64,000 nt of DNA from Streptomyces sp. P3 (lineage in GTDB: Bacteria > Actinomycetota > Actinomycetes > Streptomycetales > Streptomycetaceae): positions 1,116,001 to 1,180,000 of the forward strand of contig NZ_CP028369.1 of assembly GCF_003032475.1 (NCBI RefSeq). The letters are read 5' to 3'. Of the stretch, positions 8,345 to 18,601 are shown piece after piece. The stretch's first letter is position 1, and each line of letters opens with the position of its first letter. The notes below the pieces were generated by a model. It was not told the origin of the DNA. It made no database searches and saw only the letters and a list, made by a program, of their open reading frames with translations. Both the position numbers and the translations under genes were made by a program.

Positions 8345-9787
8345 TCAGGCGTGCCGGGAGGCCAGTTCGACGACGGTGATGTCGGACGGTGCGCCGACGC
8401 GGGCGGGCGGGCCCCAGGCGCCGGCGCCACGGGACACGTACAGCTGGGTGTCGCCGTGGCGTTCCAGTCCCGCCACGGTGGGGTTCGCGGCGGCGGCGAC
8501 GAAGTTGCCGGGCCACAGCTGACCGCCGTGGGTGTGTCCGGAGAGCTGGAGGTCGACGCCGTGGCTCATGGCGTCGTGGATCTGGACCGGCTGGTGGGCG
8601 AGGAGCACGCAGGCGCGCGCGGTGTCGCGGCCGCCGAGCGCCCGGGTGAAGTCGGGGCCCTGCCCCTCGCTCTCGCCGGCGATGTCGTTGACGCCGGCGA
8701 GGTCGAACCAGGCGAGCTCGGTGCGCGCGTTCTCCAACGGGGTGAGGCCGAGTCGGCGCACCTCCTCGACCCAGCTCTCGGCACCGGAGAAGTACTCGTG
8801 GTTGCCGGTGACGAAGTAGCTGCCGTGACGGGCCCTCAGCTGCGAGAGCGGGGCGGCCGCCGGCCCTAGGTCCTTGACGCTGCCGTCGACGAGGTCGCCG
8901 ACGACCGCGATCAGGTCGGGCTGCGTCGCGTTGATCGTGTCCACGACCTTCTGGGCGAAGCCGCGGCCCAGCACCGGGCCCAGGTGGATGTCGCTGACCA
9001 CCGCGATCCGGTAACCGTGGGCGGCCCGCGGAAGCTTGGCGAGGGGAACGGTCACCCGCTTGACCCGGGGTCCTCGCAGCACGCCGTAGGTGCCGTAGCC
9101 GACGGTCCCCGCGGCGGCCGCGGCCGCCGCTCCGGCCACCACCCGGGAGACGAACAGCCGACGGGACGGCGCGGGCGTCCCTGAGCCCGGCCCGTCCGCC
9201 GCCGGCTCCGCGGACGCCGACCGCCCGGACGCCGACTGCCGGGGACCAAAAGGCTCCGGCTCCGGCTCCGCCTGTCCCGGCTCGGACTTCGCCGACCCGG
9301 ACTCTCCCGTACCCGGCTTCCCCGTACCCGGCTCGCCCGTACCCGATGTGGGCGGACCCGACAGGCCCGGACCCGGCGCCTTCCCCGAGCCGGACCGTCC
9401 GGGGGTGGGCGCGCCCACCGGGACCGGGTCCGGCCGCTGGGCGGCGGACGGCCCGGCCGGGGCTCCGGCGCGCGCCCGCCTCTCCAGGAAGCGGCGCAGC
9501 AGCGGCCGTACCGCCTCGCCCGCGACGACGCCCAGCAACAGGTAGACCGACAGGGCCAGCCACAGGAAGCCGGGCCAGGCGAGGACCCGCTGGAGCCAGA
9601 AGGGGGCGCCCGCCCGCTCGGCGACCAGGGCGCCGACGGCCAGCAGCCAGCCGCCGGCGATGAGCGCGGCGCCGCCGCGGCGGGCCCACCCGGGACCGCG
9701 GGTGGTGTCGCGGAACAGCCGGCGCCACAGGTACCAGTTGCCCGTGACCAGCACGGTCAGTGCGACGAGCGCGAAGACGAGCACCAC
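8345..9787 (-). CDS. Membrane-anchored metallophosphoesterase
   Basis: About 480 aa. The N-terminus has four hydrophobic helices within the first 130 residues, then a long low-complexity linker (Gly/Pro/Ser/Glu, about 150-230) encoded by short direct repeats around 9290-9360, a hydrophobic segment preceded by SRRLFVSRVV, and a C-terminal calcineurin-like phosphoesterase domain with VVSDIHLG, VVGDLVDGS, GNHEY and SGHTHGGQ metal motifs. The last part resembles YkuE/YaeI-type membrane phosphoesterases (UDP-diacylglucosamine hydrolase-like fold), substrate not predictable. Start is taken as GTG 9787, immediately after the stop of the small upstream gene; a second GTG follows directly. No clear ribosome site. 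Confidence 0.88.
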   Translation of the reverse strand: MVLVFALVALTVLVTGNWYLWRRLFRDTTRGPGWARRGGAALIAGGWLLAVGALVAERAGAPFWLQRVLAWPGFLWLALSVYLLLGVVAGEAVRPLLRRFLERRARAGAPAGPSAAQRPDPVPVGAPTPGRSGSGKAPGPGLSGPPTSGTGEPGTGKPGTGESGSAKSEPGQAEPEPEPFGPRQSASGRSASAEPAADGPGSGTPAPSRRLFVSRVVAGAAAAAAAGTVGYGTYGVLRGPRVKRVTVPLAKLPRAAHGYRIAVVSDIHLGPVLGRGFAQKVVDTINATQPDLIAVVGDLVDGSVKDLGPAAAPLSQLRARHGSYFVTGNHEYFSGAESWVEEVRRLGLTPLENARTELAWFDLAGVNDIAGESEGQGPDFTRALGGRDTARACVLLAHQPVQIHDAMSHGVDLQLSGHTHGGQLWPGNFVAAAANPTVAGLERHGDTQLYVSRGAGAWGPPARVGAPSDITVVELASRHA

Positions 9788-9789
9788 GG

Positions 9790-10029
9790 CTATGACGTCC
9801 GGCCGAGTGCGCGCAGACCACGCAACCCGATGGCCCCGACGACCGTCCCCAATACGAAGGACACGACGGCCAGCGTGAGATGCACCCAGAAGTACGCGGT
9901 GGGGTCGCCGTCCTCGAACGCCAGCCCACTGCTGTCCTTGACCAGGTTCTTGACGAAAGTGACCCAGATGATCCAGCTCCACACCCCGAAGGCGAGCAGG
10001 AACCAGGAGAGGCGGCGGCTGAGCGTCAT
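9790..10029 (-). CDS. Small two-TM membrane protein (SCO4848-type family)
   Basis: A 79-aa protein with two transmembrane helices (about 7-26 and 48-70), separated by a short charged loop containing PTAYFWVHL. It is the size and type of the conserved streptomycete SCO4848 family of membrane proteins (recognised from memory). Its stop TAG lies 2 nt before the first GTG of the metallophosphoesterase gene, so the two are cotranscribed. Function unknown. Divergent from the D-Ala-D-Ala carboxypeptidase gene. Confidence 0.8.
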   Translation of the reverse strand: MTLSRRLSWFLLAFGVWSWIIWVTFVKNLVKDSSGLAFEDGDPTAYFWVHLTLAVVSFVLGTVVGAIGLRGLRALGRTS

Positions 10030-10132
10030 ACGTTCAGTATCGCCGCCCGGTGTCCTGTTCCGTGACCGGGGTGGGGAGGGGAGCGGGACTTCGCGTCGCG
10101 GGCCGGGTACGTTCTGCGTCGTGCCCGCACCC

Positions 10133-11485
10133 ATGAAGCAGACCGTCAGGCGCTCCCTGCTGGTCACCTCCGCGACCCTCGCGGCCCTCGCGCTGACCGC
10201 GCCCGTCTCGTTCGCCGCGCCGATCCCGCCCCCGTCGGCGCCCCGTTCGCCGTCCGCGTCGGCGTCGGCGTCGGCGTCCGCCGGGGCCTCGAAGGGGGCC
10301 TCGCCGTCCGCCGGTCCCTCGGTCACTCCCCCGGCGAAGATGTCGACCGTGGGCGGGGCCCGGCTCGGGCAGGCCGGCACACAGGTGACGATCGCGGGCG
10401 GCGCGCCGGTGCTGCCGAAGGACCTCACGGCGCGGTCGTGGATCGTCGCGGACGCCGAGTCGGGCGACGTGCTGGCCGCGCACAACGCGCACTGGCGGCT
10501 GCCCCCGGCGAGCACGATGAAGATGCTGTTCGCCGACACCGTACTGCCGCGCTTCCCCCCGGCGACCGTGCACAAGGTGGACCCGAAGGACCTGGCCGGC
10601 ATCGGCTCCGGCTCCAGCCTCGTCGGGATAAAGGAGGGCGAGACGTACACGGTCCACGACCTGTGGCTCGGCGTCTTCCTGCGGTCGGGCAACGACGCCG
10701 TGCACGTCCTGTCCGCGATGAACGGCGGTGTCGCCGCCACGGTCGCCCAGATGAACGAGCACGCCGACGCACTCCAGGCCCTCGACACCGACGTGGTCTC
10801 CCCCGACGGCTACGACGCGCCCGGCCAGGTGTCCTCGGCGTACGACCTGACGCTGTTCGCCCGTTCGGGCCTGCAGAAGAAGGACTTCCGGGAGTACTGC
10901 TCCACCGTCTCGGCCAAGTTCCCCGGCGCCACGACGAAGAACAAGAAGGGCAGGACCAGCCGCGGGACCTTCGAGATCCAGAACACCAACCGGCTGCTCA
11001 GCGGCGACTACGACATCTCGCAGTACCCCGGTATCGCGGGCGTCAAGAACGGCAACACCACCAACGCGGGCGCCACCTTCACCGGCGTCGCCGAGCGGAA
11101 CGGCAAGGTGCTGCTCGTCACGGTCATGAACCCGGAGAAGGCCGACCACAACGAGGTCTACAAGGAGACCGCCGCCCTGTTCGACTGGGGCTTCCAGGCG
11201 GCCGGCAAGGTGACGCCGGTGGGCGAGCTGGTCGCGCCGAAGAACGCAGCGCAGCCGAGCGCCCAGCCGGGCGCGAACCCGTCCTCGTCCGAGGGGGCCG
11301 GGCAGGCGGGCGGCGCGGGGAACGCGTCGGCGAAGCCGGTGGCGGGCGCGGTGGCCGACGACGGCTCCGGCGGCATGTGGATCGCGCTGGCGGTCACCGG
11401 CGGTCTGCTGGTGCTGCTCGCGGGCGGCGCGTGGCTGGTCAACCGCCGCTGGCCGCTGCCGGACCTGGTACGACGTCGTCGCTGA
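10133..11485 (+). CDS. D-alanyl-D-alanine carboxypeptidase (S11 family, DacC type)
   Basis: A 450-aa protein: signal peptide (about 1-29, KQTVRRSLLVTSATLAALALTAPVSFAAP), Ser/Ala/Pro-rich linker encoded by a run of gcgtcg repeats, the penicillin-binding domain with SxxK as STMK, SxN as SGN, and a C-terminal transmembrane anchor with basic tail. It should trim the terminal D-Ala of peptidoglycan stem peptides outside the membrane. The third motif, normally KTG, reads KNG (in GVKNGNTTNAG), a deviation in an active-site element. ATG 10133 is used; GTG 10121 is an alternative. It overlaps the convergent YihY gene by 47 nt. Confidence 0.9.
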   Translation: MKQTVRRSLLVTSATLAALALTAPVSFAAPIPPPSAPRSPSASASASASAGASKGASPSAGPSVTPPAKMSTVGGARLGQAGTQVTIAGGAPVLPKDLTARSWIVADAESGDVLAAHNAHWRLPPASTMKMLFADTVLPRFPPATVHKVDPKDLAGIGSGSSLVGIKEGETYTVHDLWLGVFLRSGNDAVHVLSAMNGGVAATVAQMNEHADALQALDTDVVSPDGYDAPGQVSSAYDLTLFARSGLQKKDFREYCSTVSAKFPGATTKNKKGRTSRGTFEIQNTNRLLSGDYDISQYPGIAGVKNGNTTNAGATFTGVAERNGKVLLVTVMNPEKADHNEVYKETAALFDWGFQAAGKVTPVGELVAPKNAAQPSAQPGANPSSSEGAGQAGGAGNASAKPVAGAVADDGSGGMWIALAVTGGLLVLLAGGAWLVNRRWPLPDLVRRRR

Positions 11486-12356
11486 CGTCGATGTCCCGGG
11501 GGTCGTCGGGTGTGCCGCCGGTCGCCGTCCAGGCCGCGCAGAACAGGACCAGCTTGGCGGTGAAGTTGATCCACAGCAGCAGGGCGATGGGCACGCCGAA
11601 CGCGCCGTACATGCTCTTCGCGGCCACGCCCTGCATGTAACCGCTCAGCAGCAGCTTCAACAGCTCGAAGCCGACGGCGCCGATGAACGCGGCGACGACG
11701 AGCCGGCGGCGGCCCGGTTCGACGCCCGGCAGCAGGGTGAGGACGTAGAGCAGCAGCAGGAAGTCGGCGAGGACGGCGACGGCGAACGCGGCGGACCTCA
11801 GCAGGACACTGCCCCAGCCGGCCTGGTCGATGCCGAGTTCGTCCGTGACCCAGCCGACCAGCGCCGAGGCGACGGTGGAGATGGCGAGGGTGAGCAGGAG
11901 CGCTCCGCCGAGGCCGAGGAGGACTCCCGCGTCCTTCACCTTGGCGAGGACCGGGTTCTCGTCCTTGTCGGGCAGCTCCCACACCGCGCGCAGGCAGTCC
12001 CGCATCTGCCCGACCCAGCCGATGCCGGTGAGCAGCAGGACGGCGGCGGCGATGGATCCGACCGTGCCGGCGTTCTCGACCAGGCCGTTGACGTCGATCT
12101 GGTCGGAGATGCCGGGGACCTGGTCGACGATCTTGTCCTGGAGCTCCTGCTGGCGGGACTCGCCCAGAGTGGCGGCGGCGACGGCCGCGGCCACGGTGAG
12201 CAGCGGGAAGAGCGCCACGAAGCTCACGAACGTCATCGCGGCGGCGAGCCGCGTCCACTTCACGCGGTCCAGGCGCTCGTACGACCGCCACGCGTGCGTG
12301 GCCATGAGGCGCGCTACCGCCGGCCCGATGCCGGGCAGCTTTCTGAGCCAGTCCAT
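11439..12356 (-). CDS. YihY/virulence factor BrkB family membrane protein
   Basis: A 305-aa polytopic protein with about six transmembrane helices (for example FVSFVALFPLLTVAAAVAAATL, LLLTLAISTVASALVG, IALLLWINFTAKLVLFCAAW) and the family hallmark FVSFVALFPLLT near the N-terminus. The family, once annotated as RNase BN, has no proven enzymatic activity. ATG 12356 (MDWLRKLPGIGPAV) is chosen because it starts the conserved region; upstream in-frame codons encode Pro/Arg-rich sequence that looks non-coding. The final 47 nt overlap the 3' end of the convergent carboxypeptidase gene. Confidence 0.9.
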   Translation of the reverse strand: MDWLRKLPGIGPAVARLMATHAWRSYERLDRVKWTRLAAAMTFVSFVALFPLLTVAAAVAAATLGESRQQELQDKIVDQVPGISDQIDVNGLVENAGTVGSIAAAVLLLTGIGWVGQMRDCLRAVWELPDKDENPVLAKVKDAGVLLGLGGALLLTLAISTVASALVGWVTDELGIDQAGWGSVLLRSAAFAVAVLADFLLLLYVLTLLPGVEPGRRRLVVAAFIGAVGFELLKLLLSGYMQGVAAKSMYGAFGVPIALLLWINFTAKLVLFCAAWTATGGTPDDPRDIDVSDDVVPGPAAASGG

Positions 12357-12620
12357 GAGCCCACTCTGCCCTGCTCCCGGCGGATGACGCCGAGGAGCGG
12401 GACCCGAGTGCCCCGGCGGGGCGCGGAAGTCACCGGCGCACGCACCGGGCCGCTGTTCACGCCGACGGCACGGGAACTCCGGCGCTATCGAGCGACATCC
12501 CACTAATCACCCGTTTCGGGGATGATCGTCATGTTTCAGAACTAACCGCCCCAGCAGGGGCGATACCGTCGCCGACATGTCCGCCGAGACCGTCGCCGAC
12601 ACCGTTCCTCAGGAGCCCGT

Positions 12621-13376
12621 ATGAAGGACGCCTTCGGCCTCCCCCAGTCCCTGCTCGTCCTCGGCGGCACGTCCGAGACCGCCCTGGCCACCGTGCGCCG
12701 GCTGATCGCGCGCCGCACCCGCACGGTGTGGCTGGCGGGGCGGCCGTCGCCGGCCCTGGAGTCGGCCGCCGCGAAGCTGCGGCTGCTGGGGGCGGACGTC
12801 CGCACCGTGCCCTTCGACGCGCTGGACCCGGAGTCCCACGAGAGCGCCCTCGGGAAGGTCTTCGCCGAGGGCGACGTGGATCTGGTACTCCTCGCCTTCG
12901 GCGTCCTCGGCGACCAGGCGAACGACGAGCGCGAGCCGGCGGCCGCGGTGCGGGTCGCGCAGACCAACTACACGGGGGCGGTGTCGGCCGGCCTGATCTG
13001 CGCGCTGGCCCTGCAGGAACAGGGACACGGGTCGCTGGTCGTGTTCTCCTCGGTCGCCGCCGAGCGGGCCCGCCGCTCGGACTTCATCTACGGCTCCAGC
13101 AAGGCCGGCCTCGACGTCTTCGCCCAGGGCCTCGGCGACGCCCTGCACGGCACCGGCGTCCACGTCATGGTCGTGCGTCCCGGGTTCGTGCGGACGAAGG
13201 GGACGGCCGGGCGGGCGGGAGCGCCGCTGTCGACCACGCCGGAGGCGGTCGCCGTGGCCGTCGAACTGGGACTGCGGCGCCGATCGGAGACGGTCTGGGC
13301 GCCAGCGTCGCTGCGCGCGGTCACGTCCGCCCTGCGCCACCTGCCGCGGGGGCTGTTCCGACGCCTGCCGCTCTGA
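12621..13376 (+). CDS. SDR oxidoreductase, DprE2-like (decaprenylphosphoryl-2-keto-ribose reductase type)
   Basis: A 251-aa short-chain dehydrogenase: glycine-rich NAD(P) motif as LLVLGGTSETALA (11-23), N116 (TNYTG), S143/S144, and catalytic YGSSK (Y157, K161). The GGTSE variant and overall layout match the DprE2 family, which reduces the 2-keto intermediate during epimerisation of decaprenylphosphoryl ribose to arabinose in mycolata. Streptomycetes lack arabinogalactan-mycolate, so the substrate here may differ. ATG 12621 has AGGAG 8 nt upstream. Confidence 0.85.
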   Translation: MKDAFGLPQSLLVLGGTSETALATVRRLIARRTRTVWLAGRPSPALESAAAKLRLLGADVRTVPFDALDPESHESALGKVFAEGDVDLVLLAFGVLGDQANDEREPAAAVRVAQTNYTGAVSAGLICALALQEQGHGSLVVFSSVAAERARRSDFIYGSSKAGLDVFAQGLGDALHGTGVHVMVVRPGFVRTKGTAGRAGAPLSTTPEAVAVAVELGLRRRSETVWAPASLRAVTSALRHLPRGLFRRLPL

Positions 13377-13389
13377 ACCAGCCGGGGGT

Positions 13390-13968
13390 TCAGCGCGCCG
13401 GCAGGGAGCCCCGGTCGACGTGGGCGGCCTGCGGGGGCACCACCGTGCCGCCGAAGGGGAACTCGCGGAGCTTGCGCCACACGCCGTCGGCGCCCTGTTC
13501 GGCGAGGGCGAAGCCGGTGCAGGGCCACTCGGCCTCGTAGCCGGCGAGTTCCTCGAAGGCCCGGTCCATCGCCGCCTCGTCGATGCCGTGCGCGACGGTG
13601 ACATGCGGGTGGTAGGGGAACTGCAGCTCGCGCACGAGGGGCCCGGAGGCCTCCCGGATGCGCTGCTGGAGCCGGGCGCAGGTCTCCGCGCCCTGGACGA
13701 CCCTCAAATAGACCACCGGTGACAGCGGCCGGAACGTCCCGGTGCCGGACAGCCGCATGGGGAAGGGCCGGCCGGCCGCCGCGACCTCGGTGAGGTGCGC
13801 CTCGACGGCCGGCAGCGCGCCGGCCTCGATCTCGGTCGGCGGCAGGAGCGTGACGTGGGTGGGGATGCCGTGAGCCGCGGCGTCGCCGAAGCCTGCGCGC
13901 CGCTCCTGGAGCAGGCTGCCGTGAGGCTCCGGGACCGCGATCGACACGCCGATCGTTACGGTCCCCAC
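13390..13968 (-). CDS. 2'-5' RNA ligase superfamily protein
   Basis: A 192-aa protein with the two HxT motifs of the 2H phosphoesterase superfamily: H38-V-T40 (THVTLLPP) and H122-V-T124 (PHVTVAHG), about 84 residues apart. Such proteins hydrolyse or ligate 2',5' or cyclic phosphates in RNA; the substrate is not predictable. GTG 13968 is preferred because AGGAG lies 5 nt upstream; an in-frame ATG at 13986 lacks a ribosome site. The gene faces the DprE2-like gene (13 nt between stops) and lies downstream of trpS. Confidence 0.82.
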   Translation of the reverse strand: MGTVTIGVSIAVPEPHGSLLQERRAGFGDAAAHGIPTHVTLLPPTEIEAGALPAVEAHLTEVAAAGRPFPMRLSGTGTFRPLSPVVYLRVVQGAETCARLQQRIREASGPLVRELQFPYHPHVTVAHGIDEAAMDRAFEELAGYEAEWPCTGFALAEQGADGVWRKLREFPFGGTVVPPQAAHVDRGSLPAR

Positions 13969-14144
13969 GTCTTCTCCTGTCGTCATGTCGTGATGGCGGG
14001 GTGTGGTGCCGGGTTCGTACTCAGTCGTACGGCTATCGACTGTACGGCCACGGCTGTGCTCTGGGCAGGCGCAGACGGAGTGATGTGCAGCGCTCTGCCG
14101 CGAGGAACATGTGTGCGGCGCGCCCCGAGTGCTTCGGAGCGCCT

Positions 14145-15269
<1,125 letters not shown>

Positions 15270-16724
15270 TCAGCCGAGGTCGATCTCCGGGTACAGCGGG
15301 AAGCCCGCCACCAGGTCCGTCGCCCGGCGGGAGATCTCGTCCGCGATCTTCCCGTCCAGGACGTGGGAGGCCTTCGACGGCGCGCCCGACTTCGTGGTGC
15401 CGGGCTCGGCGGCGGTGAGGACGCGGTCGATCAGGGCCGCCACCTCGTCCATCTCCGCCGTGCCGAGGCCGCGGGTGGTCAGCGCGGGGGTGCCGATGCG
15501 GATGCCGGACGTGTACCAGGCGCCGTTCGGGTCGGCGGGGATGGCGTTGCGGTTGGTGACGATGCCCGAGTCGAGCAGCGCGGCCTCGGCCTGCCGGCCG
15601 GTGAGGCCGTAGGAGGAGGCGACGTCGATCAGGTTCAGGTGGTTGTCCGTGCCGCCGGTGACCAGGGTCGCGCCGCGCCGCGTCAGGCCCTCGGCCAGCG
15701 CGCGGGAGTTGTCCACGATGCGCCGCGCGTAGTCCTGGAAGGACGGCTGCCGGGCCTCGGCGAGGGCGACGGCCTTGGCGGCCATGACGTGCGGGAGCGG
15801 TCCGCCGAGGACCATCGGGCAGCCGCGGTCGACCTGGTCCTTGAGGGAGTCGTCGCACAGGACCATGCCGCCGCGCGGGCCGCGCAGCGACTTGTGGGTG
15901 GTCGTGGTGACGATCTGGGCGTGCGGGACCGGGTCGAAGTCGCCGGTCAGGACCTTGCCGGCGACCAGGCCCGCGAAGTGCGCCATGTCGACCATGAGGG
16001 TCGCGCCGACCTCGTCGGCGATCTCCCGCATGATCCGGAAGTTCACCAGCCGGGGGTACGCCGAGTAGCCGGCGACGATGATCATCGGCTTGAACTCACG
16101 GGCCGTCGTGCGCAGCGCGTCGTAGTCGATGAGGCCGGTCGCGGGGTCCGTGCCGTAGGAGCGCTGGTCGAACATCTTGCCGGAGATGTTAGGGCGGAAG
16201 CCGTGGGTGAGGTGGCCGCCGGCGTCCAGGGACATGCCGAGCATGCGCTGGTTGCCGAAGGCCTGGCGCAGCTCGGCCCAGTCGGCCTCGGAGAGGTCGT
16301 TGACCTGGCGGACGCCGGTCCTCTCCAGGAAGGGCGCCTCGACGCGGTCGGCGAGGACGGCCCAGAAGGCGACGAGGTTGGCGTCGATGCCGGAGTGCGG
16401 CTGGACGTATGCGTGGCGGGCCCCGAAGAGCTCGCGGGCGTGCTCGGCGGCGAGCGACTCGACGGTGTCCACGTTGCGGCAGCCGGCGTAGAAGCGGCGG
16501 CCGACGGTGCCCTCGGCGTACTTGTCGCTGAACCAGTTGCCCATCGCGAGGAGGGTGGCCGGGGAGGCGTAGTTCTCCGAGGCGATCAGTTTGAGCATCT
16601 CGCGCTGGTCGGCGAGCTCCTGGCCGATGGCGTCGGCGACGCGCGGCTCGACCGCGCGGACGACGTCGAGGGCGGCGCGGAACGCGGCCGACTCGGTGGA
16701 CAGGGGTGCGGAATTCTCGGGCAT
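15270..16724 (-). CDS. glyA: Serine hydroxymethyltransferase
   Basis: A 484-aa PLP enzyme, slightly longer than the usual 415-430 aa because of an N-terminal extension and internal segments. The PLP-lysine motif [14 protein letters not shown] is present, as are [10 protein letters not shown] and [14 protein letters not shown] near the N-terminus. It interconverts serine plus tetrahydrofolate with glycine plus 5,10-methylene-THF. The ATG at 16724 is preceded by GGAGG at 6-nt spacing. Its leader contains a ZTP-type riboswitch (16757-16850), which fits folate/purine control of one-carbon supply. Confidence 0.96.
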   Translation of the reverse strand: MPENSAPLSTESAAFRAALDVVRAVEPRVADAIGQELADQREMLKLIASENYASPATLLAMGNWFSDKYAEGTVGRRFYAGCRNVDTVESLAAEHARELFGARHAYVQPHSGIDANLVAFWAVLADRVEAPFLERTGVRQVNDLSEADWAELRQAFGNQRMLGMSLDAGGHLTHGFRPNISGKMFDQRSYGTDPATGLIDYDALRTTAREFKPMIIVAGYSAYPRLVNFRIMREIADEVGATLMVDMAHFAGLVAGKVLTGDFDPVPHAQIVTTTTHKSLRGPRGGMVLCDDSLKDQVDRGCPMVLGGPLPHVMAAKAVALAEARQPSFQDYARRIVDNSRALAEGLTRRGATLVTGGTDNHLNLIDVASSYGLTGRQAEAALLDSGIVTNRNAIPADPNGAWYTSGIRIGTPALTTRGLGTAEMDEVAALIDRVLTAAEPGTTKSGAPSKASHVLDGKIADEISRRATDLVAGFPLYPEIDLG

Positions 16725-16756
16725 CGGGACCTCCGGACGTGGCGTACGGCGAGTTC

Positions 16757-16850
16757 GGTTCGGCCCAGGCGCACGGCACTGTCACTGCTCACGGGCCGCT
16801 CCCCGATGGTCCGTCCCATCCCAGCGCGCCAGTCACGGCCCGCTCGCCAG
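16757..16850 (-). promoter_or_regulatory. ZTP (pfl motif) riboswitch in the glyA leader
   Basis: Read on the minus strand, the leader contains the consensus blocks of the pfl/ZTP motif in order: GGGCCGTGACTGGCG, then GGGATGGGAC, then ACCATCGGGGAGCG, and after a variable 25-nt insert GCGCCTGGGC. These correspond to the conserved GACUGGCG, GGGAUGG, CCGGGGAGCG and CGCCUGGGC elements of this class, which senses ZMP/ZTP (AICAR phosphates that build up when 10-formyl-THF is short) and commonly sits before glyA, folD and pur genes. The last element ends 33 nt before the glyA ATG. Found by eye; a covariance model search would settle it. Confidence 0.88.
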
Positions 16851-16865
16851 CCTACCGGGTACGGG

Positions 16866-18053
16866 TCAGAGGATCACGTGCGGGACGAAGCGGGCGTATT
16901 CGTCCGTGATCAGGCCTGCCGACTCGCGGATGCCGAGGCCGGCCGGCTCCCCGTCCACGACCCACGCGCCGAGGACGACGTGGTTGCCGTCGAAGGCGGG
17001 GAGCGGGGCGAGCTGCTGGTAGCAGCAGGGCTCGTCGTCCCGGACGACGGGATCGGCGCCCTTCTCGTGGATCGTGACGCCGGCCCCCTCACGGCCCAGC
17101 AGCGGCTTGGCGACGTAGCCGGCGGTCGCCGCGAGGTCGCGCGGGCCGTCGAGGTACGCGGGCAGCAGGTGGGGGTGGCCGGGGTTCAGTTCCCACAGGA
17201 CGGCCAGCAGCGCCTTGTTGCTGAGGAGCATCTTCCAGGCGGGCTCGATCCACAGGGTGCTGCCGGTGCCGCCGCCGTTGTCGAGGGTGTCGAGGACGTG
17301 GCCGGCGAAGCGGTCGGTGGTGAGCCATTCCCAGGGGTAGAGCTTGAAGCAGCTGCGGATGAAGCGGAGTTGTCCGTCGACGAAACGGCCGGACAGCGGG
17401 TCGAAGCCGATCTCCTCCATGGAGATCCAGTCGGTGTCCAGGCCGGCCTGCTCGGCGGTCTCCTTGAGGTAGGCGACCGTCATCAGGTCCTCGCCGAGCT
17501 CGTCGGCCGAGGAGTGCGCGAAGTACAGGGGGTTACCGGGCGGGAGCAGCGCGGCCTGCTTCTTCCAGGCGGCGACCAGGCGTTCGTGCAGGGAGTTCCA
17601 CTGGTCGGCGCCGGGGAAGCGCTCCTCCATCCAGAACCACTGGGGGGAGGCGGCCTCGACCAGGGAGGTGGGGGTGTCGGCGTTGTACTCCAGGAGCTTC
17701 GCCGGGCCCGTCCCGTCGTAGCGGAGGTCGAACCGGCCGTAGACGGAGGGGAGTTCGGCGCGCCGCTGCCAGGCCTCGGCGACCGCCGCGGCGACGGGCG
17801 GGTCGGTGATGCCGAGGTCGGCGAGGCGGCCGGCGTCCACCAGGTGCTCGGCCGCGGCCAGGCACAGGGCGTGCAGTTCCTCGACGGTCTCCTCCAGCGC
17901 CTCGACCTCGTCGAGGGTGAAGGCGTAGTACGCGCTCTCGTCCCAGTAGGGGCGCAGGCTGCCGTCGGGGTGACGGGTGAGGGGGTAGACGAGGCCCTGT
18001 TCCTCGACGGTCCGCTGCCAGCCGGGGCGGGGTTCGACGGTGTGACGTCGCAT
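16866..18053 (-). CDS. Glutathionylspermidine synthase family protein (ATP-grasp type)
   Basis: A 395-aa protein with the preATP-grasp/GSP-synthetase pattern: RFDLRYDGTGPAKLLEYNADTPTSLVEAAS (about 107-136), IEPAWKMLLSNKALLAVLWELNPGHPHLLPAY and YVAKPLLGREGAGV (nucleotide-binding region). Related E. coli proteins join glutathione to spermidine or are ATP-dependent amine ligases of unknown substrate. Streptomycetes use mycothiol and lack classical glutathione, so the natural substrate is probably different. The gene lies 57 nt after the small lipoprotein gene and is probably cotranscribed. It ends just before the glyA riboswitch. Confidence 0.85.
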   Translation of the reverse strand: MRRHTVEPRPGWQRTVEEQGLVYPLTRHPDGSLRPYWDESAYYAFTLDEVEALEETVEELHALCLAAAEHLVDAGRLADLGITDPPVAAAVAEAWQRRAELPSVYGRFDLRYDGTGPAKLLEYNADTPTSLVEAASPQWFWMEERFPGADQWNSLHERLVAAWKKQAALLPPGNPLYFAHSSADELGEDLMTVAYLKETAEQAGLDTDWISMEEIGFDPLSGRFVDGQLRFIRSCFKLYPWEWLTTDRFAGHVLDTLDNGGGTGSTLWIEPAWKMLLSNKALLAVLWELNPGHPHLLPAYLDGPRDLAATAGYVAKPLLGREGAGVTIHEKGADPVVRDDEPCCYQQLAPLPAFDGNHVVLGAWVVDGEPAGLGIRESAGLITDEYARFVPHVIL

Positions 18054-18110
18054 GGGTGACGGTGTCCTGTTCAGCCGCTCGGTCGTCGGGTCGTCGGGTC
18101 GTCCGGTCGC

Positions 18111-18482
18111 TCAGCCGCCGGAGCTGCCCTTGTGGCTGCCGCCGCCGTCGCCGCCGAAACCGCCGCGGTCCACGCCGCTGCCGCCGCCGCTGCTCGACCC
18201 GCTGGAACCGCCGGACCCCTTGCCCGGCTTGCCGAGGGAGCCGCCGTCGACCCAGGAGCCCTTCTTGTTGCCGCCGTAGTACCAGACGCCGTGCGACGTG
18301 CTCTTGGAGGACTTGCAGTTCTTGTCGGCGACGACCTCGTACCCCTTGGCGAGGGTGTAGCTGTCACGGTCGACGCAGCGCTTGTCCGGGTCGGAGGAGC
18401 AGGCGGTGAGGGCGGTGGCGAGCAGCCCCACTCCCCCCAGCACGACCGTGCCCGAACGAAGTCGTCGACGCGTTTCCGCCAT
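18111..18482 (-). CDS. Small lipoprotein with Gly/Ser-rich tail
   Basis: A 123-aa protein with a lipoprotein signal: basic start, hydrophobic core (about 12-26) and lipobox LTAC with C28. The middle has paired cysteines (CVDRDSY ... NCKSS) and aromatic residues (GVWYYGGNKKGSW), and the C-terminal third is Gly/Ser/Lys low complexity. It is probably anchored outside the cell membrane; role unknown. Transcribed with the glutathionylspermidine-synthase-like gene. Similar lipoprotein-ATP-grasp neighbours are common in actinomycetes, from memory. Confidence 0.78.
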   Translation of the reverse strand: MAETRRRLRSGTVVLGGVGLLATALTACSSDPDKRCVDRDSYTLAKGYEVVADKNCKSSKSTSHGVWYYGGNKKGSWVDGGSLGKPGKGSGGSSGSSSGGGSGVDRGGFGGDGGGSHKGSSGG

Positions 18483-18601
18483 GTCCGTGTCTCCCCCTGG
18501 TCGCGTCGCCCGTACGGCGATTTCCGGTCGACAGCCTAGACATCGGGGTGAGGGCGATCGAAGGCGGCCCGGCGGCGGCCCGCTCGCCTACAGTCCGTTT
18601 C

